In this document: positions 52,101 through 64,000 of the stretch, piece after piece
Position numbering within the stretch: the stretch's first letter is position 1
How the letters are laid out: every line of letters starts with the position of its first letter
Assembly (NCBI RefSeq): GCF_003073045.1
Contig: NC_037596.1
Location: forward strand, 26,696,392 to 26,760,391
Length of the DNA: 64,000 nucleotides
Origin: Pomacea canaliculata
Lineage: Eukaryota; Mollusca; Gastropoda; Architaenioglossa; Ampullariidae
Direction: 5' to 3'
Program-made: the position numbers and the translations under genes
Notes under the pieces: generated by a model
Databases searched by the model: none
What the model saw: the letters and a program-made list of their open reading frames with translations, nothing else
What the model was told of the DNA's origin: nothing

Positions 52101-52329
52101 CCTCATGTCTGCAATGGCAGACGAGTTTCCGTTTTCTTCTAGTGTGCTTGGGCACCAGGCCCTCCCCGGGGACACCGGCTTCGGTGACAAAAGAATTAGC
52201 TCTGATGCGACCAGTATCTCGACGGAGTCAGATGATGCGGGCATGAACGGATTTGAACATGTACTCGGCAGACTAGACACTGGTGGTGTTGGTGAAGTGG
52301 TAACCAACTATTATACGATTCTTAAGTGA
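49199..52329 (+). CDS. tyrosine-tail receptor: membrane span plus long cytoplasmic exon (copy B, better read)
   Basis: Exons 49199-49292 (membrane span, ATG at 49222) and 49757-52329 (tail, 2573 nt). Tail motifs, with positions: DNDYYSEV (50365-50387), SDYSEVDDYSDAE (50704-50742), SHYSEV (about 50823-50840), YDYSEVHDDYVNEA (50979-51020), VYVNARSE (51282-51305), SNYQNVEEE (51333-51360), NYMNLEEEF (51685-51711), SDYSESDYQNV (52028-52060), SDYFNNEDL (52078-52104) and TNYYTILK then TGA (52303-52329). SDYSEV, SHYSEV, SNYQNV and SDYQNV fit the ITIM pattern. The YxN motifs fit Grb2-type SH2 ligands, and TNYYTI fits TxYxxI. The frame is open for 356 codons (50841-51911) and broken at a few homopolymers elsewhere. 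No kinase or phosphatase domain is present. This may be an inhibitory, co-stimulatory or adaptor-type receptor; function is inference. Confidence 0.8.
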
Positions 52330-55300
52330 GATGATGTGATGTCAACGAAATTTATTTTAAAAGTTAGTTTTTCAGTTATAGTGGGACGACATGATTTGTC
52401 GCTTCACGTGGACACAATGCAACCTAGTCATTTTTGACAATGTGCTCAGCTGTGTAAAAAAGAAAAAAAAAAAAAACTTGTTAACGCAATAATAGTGAGG
52501 TGTATGTCTTACTTATGACTCAAGAAGATTTTTTCTTTCATGAATTGATGTATATTGTCTACATATTAATTTATTTAACATTTTATTATAGTCAACAAAA
52601 ATGTAGTAATTTAATTTCAGTCACTATTAAGCACGGCATTTTTTAAATGACTATACTTGTTCGAACAACACATTGCTTTGTTGGTAATATTTGACATAAA
52701 AGCTACTCATGTCATTGGTGATCGCTTCGACTTAAGGTGGAGAAAGGTCAAAATGAGAAAAACCTGAGGACTGCTGAGAAACTCTTTCTACTTCTTCTCG
52801 ACACTGGTGTTGAAAAACGCCTTAAAGGTGGGTCTGGTCAACTAAGGGAAGCTTGTGTGCAGATCCTCGAACACGAACTCATCTGATCTTTGTCGCCTTC
52901 TATGTGAAACAAAAAGAAAACATAATCTCAAAAAGGTGGTCGTGAGAGAATGTAGAGGTTTGAAACTAAGGGCTTTGTGAGCTGTATTAATTGAGTAAAC
53001 ATGACTTGTTCCGTAAGCTAATACCAAACGTAAGGTTGTATATCTCAGTTACTGTGGTCTTTCTCTCTCTCTCCGATTATGCGAGGATGTCAGGATTGCA
53101 ATCACATGTCAATGACGTGAATGCCGTTTATATATCTATTATCTATTTGTCGATATAAGCACATACACACATCTGCAATATTGAAGCATTGTTCATTATT
53201 GCTCATCAGCCCTTTCCTGGGTCTAAGGAAGAACTGAATAAACCTTTAAAGTCTTTCTCGTGCGCCTGCTCGCATGTTTGTATATGTGTGTGAGTTCTGT
53301 GTATGTGCATGTGCATGGATATTTCTGTCTGCGACGGCCAGCGTGCGCATCCACGTGTAAATATAGGCGTGTGTTGTGGGTGTATGTCTTTGTCAATGTG
53401 TACGAACGGTTTTCCTCTGCAGAGTGTAGGAGTGGAGAAGCGGACGCTGTTAACGACGACCCGAAAGTGAGCAAATCCGTCTTCAGCATGATATTTATAC
53501 CTGTGACTCACGTGGACAGACAGCTGCAACTCCTTTTTCTAGCCTCGTCATGTGGAGCGACGACCGTCATGACTGTAATTGATAATTGGAGGTGACGTGG
53601 CAGTAAGAGACTGAGGGAAGCACGCACAGAGAAATTGTGTGTGTAAGGGGTGTGTGCAAGTCTGTGCTTGCGTATGTAAATGTAATTTTGTAATATTAGA
53701 GTGATTGTAAGTGTATATTTGTCTATTTATTGGATTGTCTGCGCATGCGACTGTGTGTGAGTGTACATTGTATAGTTATTACACTTTGCCTATACGCTTT
53801 GGTAATATTGAAAAACTGCGTTGGTGCGCACGAATGTGTTTATTAATATCAATTTTGTATTTGTGAGTATTGTGTATATGACAGCATGGAGTGGTTTGGT
53901 CATGTCTGAAATGACAACTTGCGGAAGACTACGCAGTGGTAAGCAAAAGAAAAGTCGGGTGACGAATGTGACGGAGTGAACAAGCTGTTCACTGGGGAGG
54001 AGGGGTCCTTCTCACGAGGCGCACGGCCGGCCACCTGGCGTAGTTTCCCTCTGCTAAGTCCCATCGTGTCTCCCCTACTACAGGTACCTCCCTACCAGAG
54101 GTGAGAAAAAAACTATGCCAGTGTGTGTGTGTCGTTGTGTATGTTGTAAGTGGGGAGATGTGTGCGTATTTGTGTGCGAATATGCGCTCGACATTCCTGC
54201 GTGTATTTGGATGTGCATGTGTGTGTGTGTGTGCGCGCGCGGGGGGGAGAGGTGGCGCGTGTGTATTTGAGTATGTATGAGAGTGAATGAGCACACACAT
54301 GCTGACTTTGAGACGACAAAAGATCGAGGACGTGAGACTAACACCTCCGCCAAACGTGCTTTTCGCTTGACAACAAATGTAAGCAGCGTTGCCCACAGCA
54401 CGTCTGCTCACCCAACCACTACTCAGCATGAAGTATTGTCCCTCTCTTTTTAAACCTATCTTCTTTCCTTTCCATGGCATGTACAAGTAGCTGGTATGTC
54501 TCTTCAGCTGAACTAGGCTCACCTATACAGGACCAACTTGTCCCTAACTTCATTCCACTGGACTCTTTGATGTCCTTCGCTTTTGGTTCACATCAAAGAC
54601 CCAGCCCTTGACGTGCATAGACCTCACATTGCATGACCGGTTCAAAACCGGTTTGCGGTACCTTGTCCCTACCCCCCACTCCCTATCACCACCTTTGCTC
54701 TAAACTAGGAAAATCATACATCTGATGTGTCTTCTGATTTCATCCTAAATCTTCTCATGACACGTCACAATTGAAACTAACGGTGTTTTTTTTTTTAATA
54801 TTTTAGCGGAGTTCTTATGAAATTTACAAAAGGTTAAAGGTTATTAAGTAAATATATTCTATACCTGATTTAGGAATCTTGATGACTGCATTATCTACTC
54901 GACAGCTACTAATCACCTTTTCCGCTGACTGTCCACTGGGCGCTATCAACCTTTTGAAATAAGTATTTTCAATGATTGTGCCTTTTGTAGAGTTTACACA
55001 TCATTTAAATAGCGTTCGTACACCCTGTGCTATCATTTGTCAGAGCCCAGCTGTCAATTAAGCTGCCTTTCGCAGTGCCTTTATTGGGGGACACTCCTGC
55101 GGTCAAGTGGTGGCAGCATTTCGAAAGAGCATTCCCCTAAATCGTTTCTCAGACACATATGCAACCGAACTAGTTTTACTTTCTTTGACTTTATCGTCAT
55201 ATGACAACAAGCCATGGGTATTGCCACTGTGAGCTGAGTCGATCCTAAGAGCTGATATCCCCATGCACAACCGTTCTTCCCTCTATCCCCCTCTTTCTTA

Positions 55301-56650
55301 TAGATTACCCACATACCTTTGCTTTCGCAGCACATCTCTCGCAACCACCAATCAATCAATCAATTTTGTGTGTGTGTGTGCTTGGTGTGAGGAGGGGGGC
55401 ATATAGCTTGCAAAGAGCAACTTCTTGACCCAAAATGGTGAGGGGTGACGGAATGTGTCGGCTTTATCGGTATCCCTGGTGGATTATTCCTTTTAATAAA
55501 AAAATAAATGGGTTCATTTATGTAATCGCTAATGTTCCAGCGCCGACATCTAAAGAAATGCAAATGTTTACCTGTGCAGCGGCTTGCTAGTCTTCCCCTT
55601 CATGCACAGATTGCTTCCTCGATCGCAGCAGTGTATGAACAGAGGCGTTTTCATTACTAGCATGATAAGTGAATTTAAATAAAGGAGCATGAAGTATCAC
55701 AATGATAAGTAAGCACTGATGTTAAACATCCTGATCGACATGTCTGCCAAGCCGGAAATGCAGAGCTGTAAAACAATCGACATCTACTAAGCAGTGTGGC
55801 TTTTGTACTCATTGTGGTCCTAATCTATTCCTTTAGAATTGTAAGCTTTCGTACATTTGTATACATCCTTGCAAAAATATCACTTTCCTGGTTAGTGGTT
55901 TTCGTTGCCATTTCTACTAATGTTTTTATTGCTTTTATCAGTTTTCAGAATAGTATATTAATTATTCTGATATACATATACTATGTATACTATTGTTGCA
56001 GTATTGGTGGGCATCTAGAGATTAAGCTTAGTAAGTTTCATTCAGTGGCATAGGAACCAGAGGGGGTGGGGTTGGGTGTTCACGGGCGGCAGCCGCCCCC
56101 CTTAAAAAAACATTTTTGAAGAAGCAAAAATGTGAATGTTGTTCAATGTCAGCATGGAGTTTGCCTACGTCATTGTCATTTTGTTGTTTTTCTTACTAAT
56201 TTTGTCAATAAACATTTAGATAACTAAGATGAATTTAAAGGGTTAAGAAATATATCTTCAGCCATCTATATTTTTAAATTTTGGGGTAAAAAACCTTTTT
56301 CGTGATATTAAAGGACTAATAGGCAGAAAACTCAGTGCAAGATACTTTTTCCCAAAATCTGAGGAATCCTTTCTGGGTGTATATATATATACACTTACCT
56401 ACAAACACTATCACGCACAGGAAAGGGTCAAAATCATGATATCATGTTTATACCAAGATACCTCCAATTAACCAAAGGTCCCAGATTTCCTTTGGCTATA
56501 AGACCTTCATGTACAGTACACCTGACCGTACACCTGACGCCTGTGTTTGATATTTTTCTGACCTTATAGTAATGTTTGTAGGGTATATCTCGAGAAGAGA
56601 AGAGGAGAAACTAAGATTTGAGAAATAACTTCTTTCACTGAGCTTTACGC
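52330..56650 (+). other. intergenic stretch between receptor tail and claudin-like gene (copy B)
   Basis: Same content as 37909-42700. GT-rich low-complexity sequence lies at 53270-53400 and 54118-54243; no gene is recognised. Frames on the minus strand through the GT-rich parts are shadows. Confidence 0.5.
54636..54654. promoter_or_regulatory. paired Grainyhead-type sites forming a hairpin (copy B)
   Basis: ACCGGTT (54636-54642), CAA and AACCGGTTT (54646-54654) are unchanged from copy A, while the flanks carry indels. They lie about 2.5 kb upstream of the claudin-like start codon at 57141. Confidence 0.45.
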
Positions 56651-57140
56651 ATTTAGAGAAAAAAATATATATTGCACCCTGCTAGACCTTTAACATCAGA
56701 CATCGTGGTGCCGAAAACGCTCCAGCTTCCGGGAGTTGGGACCGTCACGCAAAAGGCGGATCCCGTCGTAAGGCTTGGCTCGCTCGATGTTTGCTCGCCG
56801 CGTGCTGTACACTCCTGTGTTGTAGTCATGCTGCTTGAAAGCATTACTGATTACTGTTTGAACCCTACATGGTGAAGTTTGTTGAAACTGGATTACAAAG
56901 TTCTTCTGAAGTAACGCATCATCGAGTTTACCTGAGCGTTAAATTCCTTCATACTCCGAATTTCCAGCCGGTATTTTCGAAAAGTAGTTTGAAAAGTTTT
57001 CTGGTGTTATTATATGTCGAAAACTCAGTAAACAAGCAGGAATTTTTGTTATCGTGTCATCGGATTTCTTGTGCATGTGCGTAATGCTGGTGATGAGATA
57101 GAGAGAAAAGTGCTGTTACCGCTTGTCTACCTCAACAATC

Positions 57141-60100
57141 ATGGCGTCTTGCGCGCTGATTACAGCCGTCATCTGTGTGTTGATAACTGCTGTGGCCACC
57201 ATCGTGGCTTTCGCTACACCAAACTGGCTGAAATTTCGAGGCCAAAACCCCACCGAGTTGTGTGGTAACTCAAGGTATTTAGACAGCTGCAACAACTGTG
57301 ACTGTGGGCTGTGGTTGAGATGCCAAGGCGATATCACGATCAGTGGGAACTTGGACAACTGCCGATGGTTCTTCGCAAACGACTTCGAAATTGAGCAAGC
57401 ATTACCAGGTAATAAATAAGGTTATAAATGTTAATGCACTAAGGGGGATTGAGGATGATTTTTTTTCTGTCACTCTATCTCTCATGAAGCATCCCCCTTC
57501 CCTTTTTCTTTTAGCGCAGGAGGATAATCCACGTGTTAGGGATCAGTAAAACGTATTTATGATTGTTAGACTATTAAAATGTGTTTATTTTTGTGTGTGT
57601 TGCTATTCTGGTGCCCAACGTATCTTTTAAAAAAAAAGTTTAATGCATATACAATGTAATGTACTCATCAGTGTGAAATGTTAAAATCCGTATTTGTGAG
57701 AGTGAAAAAATTTTTTTATAAAAAAAAGTCTGCAGTTGTACTTCTTTGTCAACATGACTCTTTGAGCTATGTAGCTTTATCTCCTAACAGTTGTATCCTG
57801 CTTAATTTGAGCATAAGATTGGTTGAAATGTCATTGATAATGCTCTGATGCAACTGGAATAATAGTTGCCCATCTTCTGACATTGATCAGTGCACTTTGG
57901 TGCTATAATAGTGGTTAGCATATCCCATCCCTTAAAAATATAGTAAAGATTTTTTTCCTTGGATTACACAGTGTTTCTCGTCTGTATAATGCAAGAGTTC
58001 TTAGACCCACAGATAAAATCATGGACATGTATAGGTGGATTGCTGTCTATATCTGCCAAGACCAACGCTTTGCCTCTTGAGAAGTTCTCCGCTGTTAGTC
58101 TCGGCCAGCCTAAACAAAGAATATGAATAAACCAGAAGATTCGTCGTCTCATACCTCATTTTAGTAGTTAATCTGAAATATGAATAAACCGGAAACTTTG
58201 TCGTCTGATGCCTCGTTTTAGTAGTTATCTGGAAAAAATCGTCTGCCAGCAGTCCAGTAATGCAAGTTTGTGATGAATAATCAAGGAACATACAAGCCAT
58301 TTGCAGAAAAATTACTGATGTTAATATATATTATTGTTTATTTTATATTAATAATGTATAGTTCATATAGTTACAAATCTGTGTACTTGTATTAATATTA
58401 TTATGATATTTATCTCTTATGGTAGTAATCGTCATTATTGTCTTGTACACATAAAATGTTGTCACTGACATGTGATAACACTGATGAAATTTCCAACTTT
58501 CATGTTTGGTGTATTAAGTGCATAATGTCTTGAGAGTTGAAATCTCCAATCTAAAACCTTTTTTTTTCAGACCCACCAGTGTTTGGATTTTTAGATCCCC
58601 TTAGGAAATTTTCTTGATGATATTTTAGTATTTGGAACTCTCTTACGTTATTTACATGTGGCTTTTTGGGCTAAAAATATAGTCATTTTTAATGTAAAAA
58701 TATATATTAATATTTAATATGTAAATTGCAGATTCATAGCACTTCATCCTTATTGTTTGTTCCCTGATTCTTCTTTGTGTCTGTCTTTTATTATTTGTCT
58801 GCATAGTTTTCTCCTTTTGTCTTTTGTATTCTTTCCATGCCTCCAACTTGTCCTAAGGGCTGGTCCTTCATGAGTGTGATTATGCGCTATATATGTCACT
58901 CATTTATTGTAATTAAATATTGTCCTATGTTTTTGTCAGGATGCTAAGTGTTTCTCCCATGTTATTTACTTTTGCTAAAAAAAAGTCTGAAGAGTAAGAT
59001 AATGTGTTTAAGAGATAAGTAGTAATAAAAGGTGTTGCCCCTTTGCATTTGTAAGGAATGTAAGATGGCCCTGGCACAAAGAACAAAGAGTGTTGTGTGT
59101 GGTTTGCATTTTTTCACACGTTTTATGCCTGCGGCATCTCTGATGGTGCTTTGTGGTGGAGTTGGTTTGTTTTCACTACATACATGTTTTCCATCTTGTC
59201 TTCTTACCTCCTTCCCCTTTTTTCCCCCTTCTTTTTTCTAATGCTCTCTCCACCCCCTCCTATCCTTTTGACCCAATCTTTCTCTTCCCTTCCCTCAACA
59301 CACTTCACTTATGTGGCACCATACCACCACCCATTTTTTCTTTGTGCCTAATATACATGGAGTTTCTTTATAAGTTGATTTATCTAATTTTGTTATGTTT
59401 ATGCTTAATTGATGCTTAGTTCTCGATTCCTGCATTTTCAGGGGAAAGTTGGGGGTGGGGGGGCTTTTAAGGCATAGGTTGTGTGTGCCAAAAACAAAAT
59501 TAATTTTCTCTTCCTGCATGTTCTGGTTTTTTTTTTTGTTTTTTTTTTTTTTTTGTTTTTTTTTACATTCTTGTTTCCCTCTCCTCTTCTAAAAACTGGT
59601 GTGTGTGCGCACTAAAGAATGACAGACCTTATTGTATTTCAGGTCGTTTACAATGGACCCAGGTGAAAAATGTCTTCTGGGGTCAGATTTATGTTATGCT
59701 GTTTTTGTTTGGTTGGTTTTGGGGTTTTGCTTTTTTTTTTAACATGTGCTGCTGTTGCTAGCTTTATACAGACTTCGATCATCTTGTGACACTGCAAGAC
59801 AGCCTCTAATCACTCTGGTTTTAAAAATAAATCCCCTAATTAAAGTACCAATAGAAATTTACACACTCAGGAACTGAAGTATAACGTCTTTAGGAAGAAG
59901 CTTGAAAGAGGTGGACAAACGTTTGTCTGTCTGCAGCCTACATAACTGAATATCATAAAATAAGAATAGCCTTTGTGAAGCCAGTCTCATGTTAAGAATT
60001 ACTGAAGCTGTTGTGTGTAGATTTCTATGCAAAACAAAAGACAAGCTACTAAATTGACAGCCTCAAAGCGAAGACAAATAGACCACTCAAATAGACAGCC

Positions 60101-61150
60101 TGAAAACAAAAAAAAAAAAGCTATTTTGACTTTTTTAAAAAAAGGTGTTAACAGCACTTGAAGTGTGTCAACACTCAGAAGACTGACATTAAGTTCTGAG
60201 GTTAGAACATCATAGAAAAAATGATTAAATATCAGACAGCCACCTAGGCCTAAAAACAACTGTCATATGGTCTCATGATTCTCTTACTTTCGTTTTCCAT
60301 ATCTCTCACACATCTGTCTAATTTTGTTTCATACCATCACCCTTTGTAAACATGGCCTCCATTATCTATAATGATGATGGAGGTAACACATTTACTAAGA
60401 TTATTTTATTTGGTTTACACTTTTAAGCAGTAATGATGTTGGCTAGTTCAAACAACACTATTGTTTTTCAATAACTTAAGGCATTAAAATATTTAATTTA
60501 ATAAAAGGGTATGGTATTTTTTACATTTAAAAACAAATTTGTTAGCATGAAACTTTCAGCCATTTAGTTTAACTATTCAACCTGTACATGTACCTAGTTT
60601 GAAGATGTCATTACAGACTTGGTTGTCACAGAAATGCTTCTTGTAGTAACTCTATTCCTGCTGTTGTCCATGTTAAGATATGTGTGTGTGTGTTTTCAAT
60701 TAGAGTAATATTATGTAACACCCTTTCCTATCTGTTATATTCCATCAGGAGATTTTTCTATGATTTAGTGGTGAAGAGTTGAGAACAATAAGAGAAGATT
60801 CTTCTGAGATGTGTAGGAACAGTCTCATATATAGACGACACCCAGACTTCTTTCCATGTTGGACTACCTTTGTGACAATCTTTGAGAGAAGAACAGACTG
60901 TACATCTCCCTCCTACTCAAAGCTTTTCAAGTGTAGTTTTGACGATGGTCCTCTAGCATTTGCATTTCTTACCATAAGCTTTATATCTATTGACATGGTG
61001 TTTCAGCATGGTTCAAGGCAGTGCAGGGCTTGATGGCTGTGGCTGTAGCCAGCAGTCTGCTTGCACTTTTGATTGGTCTCTTCTCCTTGTGCTGCTACTG
61101 CAAGTCCTGCAACCCACATCAGGCAGCTGGTGCCTTCATCAACCTCACCT
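57141..61150 (+). CDS. claudin/PMP22-family four-span protein, first two coding exons (partial)
   Basis: Exon 1, 57141-57408 (268 nt), starts at ATG in CAATCATGGCG. Exon 2, 61007-61150 (144 nt), joins in phase 1 and ends in phase 1 at the donor CCTGTAAGT. Together they encode about 137 residues. Span 1 is about residues 5-26. The first extracellular loop has the family signature: W29, then GLW at 56-58, C61 and C74. CNNCDC just before GLW adds extra cysteines. Span 2 is about residues 95-115 (AVAVASSLLALLIGLFSLCC), followed by the Cys-rich turn CYCKSCNPHQ. Claudins seal or form pores in epithelial junctions; PMP22-like relatives do other membrane jobs. Spans 3-4 lie further on, possibly beyond the window. 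A degraded second copy of exon 1 lies at 42777-43044. Confidence 0.9.
58121..58234 (+). repeat. 57-bp tandem duplication
   Basis: Units starting ATATGAATAAACC at 58121 and 58178 share TTTAGTAGTTA and differ at a handful of bases. Confidence 0.7.
59525..59565 (+). repeat. T-rich run
   Basis: About 40 bases of T with three G interruptions, in the claudin-like intron. Confidence 0.85.
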
Positions 61151-64000
61151 GTAAGTTTCATCTTGTTTTTGTCAGGTTCCCTCATGTTCATTAGTGTTTT
61201 ACTATTAAAGCTGTAAACCTCTCCTGCATCAGTATTGTACTGATGTGAAGGTTCATTCTACCAGTTTGTTTTGTTCTATTATTATTTTCCAGTGAATGAA
61301 TTTGTTTCTATGGCAGAATATTTGGCCTAAGTTCAGTACTGTTAATAAAATCCATTTTCCCCTGCAACAGTAATTTGTAACCTACATTTTCATCGCCACG
61401 TTCTATCCAGAATTATACCAGAGCAGCAGAATTTGCTCAATACCAGTGGGATTTATTATGCCCCTGTGCTGCTTATTAATAACGTTTTGTCAATACTGTG
61501 GAACTACTTGCAGAAACAGTAAAAGGTTATACTTATAGACAAAATAGATGGAATAATAAGATAAATGAAAATGTCATATTAAAAGGGAAAATATTCAGGT
61601 TAAGTTTATTTAGGCCTGATTACATTAACTGATTATTAGCATTGAATGAAAATATCTGAGTGCTTAGTTTTTAAGACCTACTGGATTGCAGAAACATGCC
61701 TACTTTGGAAGCACTATTAATTAATGCCTCAGACTAGAAATTGCTAAAAGTGAAAAGTTTTTGAGAAACGTAATAAAATGCCATAGCTCACCTGCTTTGT
61801 TGCCACTTACCTGAAGTATCAAGATTAATGCGAGTGTGGTGTGCAGCCAGTTATCTGTTCTTTAGAAGGTAGCTTGCCTGAACAAAGTGTGTCTGACAAA
61901 CAAGGAATAGAGATATTACCTATCAATAGATAGAGCTAGGAAACTGTTGTGCTATTGCCGAATGCATAAATTAATGTGCATGTTTTGTGCATCACTTACA
62001 AAACTGTAGTTGTAGTATACTATATTACCCAAAAACTTTTCACCAGTGTTATGTGAAGAATTTGAAGGTTAGTTTGAATAAAACGTGAGACCCAATTTTC
62101 TTGTTATTTAGCAGGACATCAGAATCAAAGCTTCATTTTCCACTGTCTAGTGTGCTGTGCTTTCACTGTTGTCATAGCAGAAAGAGTGTTGTGTTATTGA
62201 CTTGTTACTGTCTGTGCTGCCTTGCTCTTGTTTGGTAATAATTACAAGATTTGAGAAGAGCTAATGAAATGACCAGTAAACCTTTTTAGTTTACATTCTT
62301 ATACATTCAAAGTAAGGCAGAAATATTTATTGAAGTGCCCACAAACACACACTTATATAGATAACATAATGCATAGACATAATCAGTTAATAATATACCT
62401 TTAATTCTGAAAAATTGCTGAATTCTCTTTCATGATAAACCTTATGACTTGCAGATAGCAGCTCATATCCTAGCTGTATCTGTGTAATGTCTTATGCAAA
62501 AAAAATAATGTACTATATCTATAAACATCCCAGACAGTGGAACAAGAATGTTGAGTGCTGCTTTGAAGACAGGGAATCTATATTCAGTCTCTTTTTCACT
62601 GTGTTTTCTCCTGGTGAAAATTTAGCGAGCTTTTAATTGTATCTAATCAGATACATCTTTCTCCACTCAGCATTCAACGTGTTTGGATCTGTTTTTGCTG
62701 TTTGCTTGTCCGTTTGCTTTAGTTTGAGTGCATTTCTTAAAACTTTAATGACTTCACAGTCTGTCTTTTCTCACTAAAACTTTTACTAATTACTAGGGAT
62801 TTAAAATGAAGACTGACCCATGAAATGTTATTATGTGACTAATAAACAGCCATAATGGCTGGCAGCCTGGGACACCTATGACATAGCACCACTTTCCCAT
62901 GCTCAAGCAGGACTCTCTGCTGTTTTGATTAATGGTGCAAAGTGCATCCAGTCAGTTGCATGAAAAAAGCTGAATGTTGCAAAGTAGATATAATTTGGCA
63001 AGGTCTATATAAATACATGCAAGAATCATCAAGTGGCAGGTGTTTCTCTAAACCATAAGCAATGAGTATTGACAATCAAGGTTCCATCTCTTACAGTTCT
63101 TTGTACTGAAATTGGACTTTATATAGATGTTAAGGTTAGCAGAAGCATGTACCAAGACTTGCCCTCAGACCATTTATCTATGTATCAGCTATGAGGTACA
63201 GTTCATAAGTAAGTGCCACACCCAACAAAAATGTCACGTTTGACCAATATCAGACAACTTCTAGACTCATGCCAATCACAGTAAAAACAGTCAATATATT
63301 ATTACATTAGGAGCTTGTTAAATCTATTTCCGGCTCTTATTTTCTGTAGTGTTGAAAACTGCCTTTTCTTGTTTTATATGTCTTCTCTCATCTCCAGTCT
63401 TATGCAAAAGCTGTGTTGGGGGTTAGATGGTAGATGGGAGTGAAGCAAAGTGGTTCATAGAATTCATTACAGAAAGGTCACTTGATAACGTATCAGTCCA
63501 AGTGATGTTGCATAGCGCGGGAACTGTATGCCTCCACGGGTGTGTGATTTTCTCTTGTTTAAAACCAGCTCTTGGCATGAACTTCCTGCAGCATAGTCTT
63601 GCATGTAGATTTTATTTTTCAACAATAAAGTGTCTAGAACACAGGTAAGCAAACTCCTCCTGTGCCACTCTTCACCTGCCCCAACTCCAGTGGTGGGCGA
63701 AGGGGAGGCAGAGAATGTCACCACTGGGAGACTGCTGTAGGTTTCATTGCTGGCCTTCTGACTCATCAGAAGCTGGGTCCCTTTATTTGCATAGTTTGCA
63801 CCACCCCTGTTGATTTTTTAAGTGCCCGCCTCCTGCAGCATGACCAACACTTGTTGCAGAGTTTGCTTATGAACGCCCTTCTTACTGGGCTTTCAAAACC
63901 AGTTTGAAATAAAGGAAGGAAGGGCTTTCTGTTTGAATCGTTTAAAACAGCCTGCACAACATGAGTAGCTATTTAATATGAACTGCTGCGGATGTTTAAG
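61151..64000 (+). other. downstream part of the claudin-like gene, exons unresolved
   Basis: A possible third exon begins after CCACTCAG at 62671. In phase it reads SFNVFGSVFAVCLSVCFSLS and then reaches a stop at about 62778 without a good donor. A short 12-bp inverted pair (TAAGCAAACTC near 63645 and GAGTTTGCTTA near 63859) brackets a GC-richer 215 bp that may be a small repeat. Nothing else is supported. Confidence 0.3.

Larger units (their letters stand above)
43309..57569 (+). repeat. second copy of the ~14.5 kb block (start of contig B)
   Basis: This block matches 28435-43208. It begins inside the SRCR N-half exon and ends inside the first claudin-like intron, exactly mirroring the end of contig A. 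The first ~2.4 kb (to about 45700) is shortened by very many small deletions; after that the match becomes close. Confidence 0.9.
57570..61006 (+). other. first intron of the claudin-like gene
   Basis: About 3.6 kb of AT-rich sequence. It contains a 57-bp tandem duplication (58121-58234), a T-rich run (59525-59565) and pyrimidine-rich sequence around 59200-59300 that creates low-complexity frames. No further gene is seen. Confidence 0.6.

Noticed and set aside
28435-57569. Biological tandem duplication of a receptor locus
   Set aside because: The copies end exactly at an N gap, decay towards it, and differ mostly by single-base indels, which fits an unmerged contig overlap better.
1-64000. 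CRISPR arrays, operons, riboswitches or other prokaryotic systems
   Set aside because: The window has introns, TATA promoters, SINE/LINE sequence and metazoan domains; no spaced direct-repeat array was seen.

Overview
The window is AT-rich animal DNA with small exons, GT-AG introns, TATA-box promoters and AATAAA signals. The gene families (SRCR and Ig immune-type proteins, small secreted EF-hand proteins, a claudin-like protein, a tRNA-derived SINE, a CR1/Jockey-type LINE relic) suggest a mollusc, most likely a gastropod. That is inference; no species marker is visible.

Layout. (1) 3016-8621, minus: a complete three-exon secreted single-SRCR protein of 126 aa. (2) 13098-15173, minus, and 18539-20200, plus: a head-to-head pair of secreted EF-hand paralogues with matching internal exons of 110, 168 and 47 nt. 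A second copy of the plus gene's promoter and first exon lies downstream, without a coding region, at about 21530-21860. (3) 22348-29811, minus: a nine-exon membrane receptor with signal peptide, SRCR domain, three Ig-like domains, one membrane span and a short tail that may carry an ITIM-type tyrosine. (4) About 32300-37908, plus: a receptor-like gene with a membrane span and a cytoplasmic tail of about 857 codons in one exon. The tail is acidic and carries four YSEV motifs, six YxN (Grb2-SH2-type) motifs and a C-terminal TxYxxI motif. This is the most unusual gene here. (5) 57141-61150 and beyond, plus: the first half of a claudin/PMP22-type four-span protein.

Assembly. The 100-N gap at 43209-43308 joins two contigs that overlap. 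The last 14.8 kb before the gap (28435-43208) and the first 14.3 kb after it (43309-57569) are the same locus in the same order and orientation. Divergence rises towards the gap on both sides. Genes in this stretch are therefore shown twice, probably as two haplotypes or an unmerged overlap, and most frame breaks in them look like homopolymer consensus errors. The real order is probably SRCR, EF-hand pair, SRCR-Ig receptor (minus), tyrosine-tail receptor (plus), claudin-like gene.

Reading the genes together: a secreted SRCR protein, an SRCR-Ig receptor with a short tail and a large tyrosine-rich adaptor-tail receptor within about 35 kb would fit an innate-immunity or cell-recognition locus. 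The two receptors are divergently arranged. Their functional link is inference.
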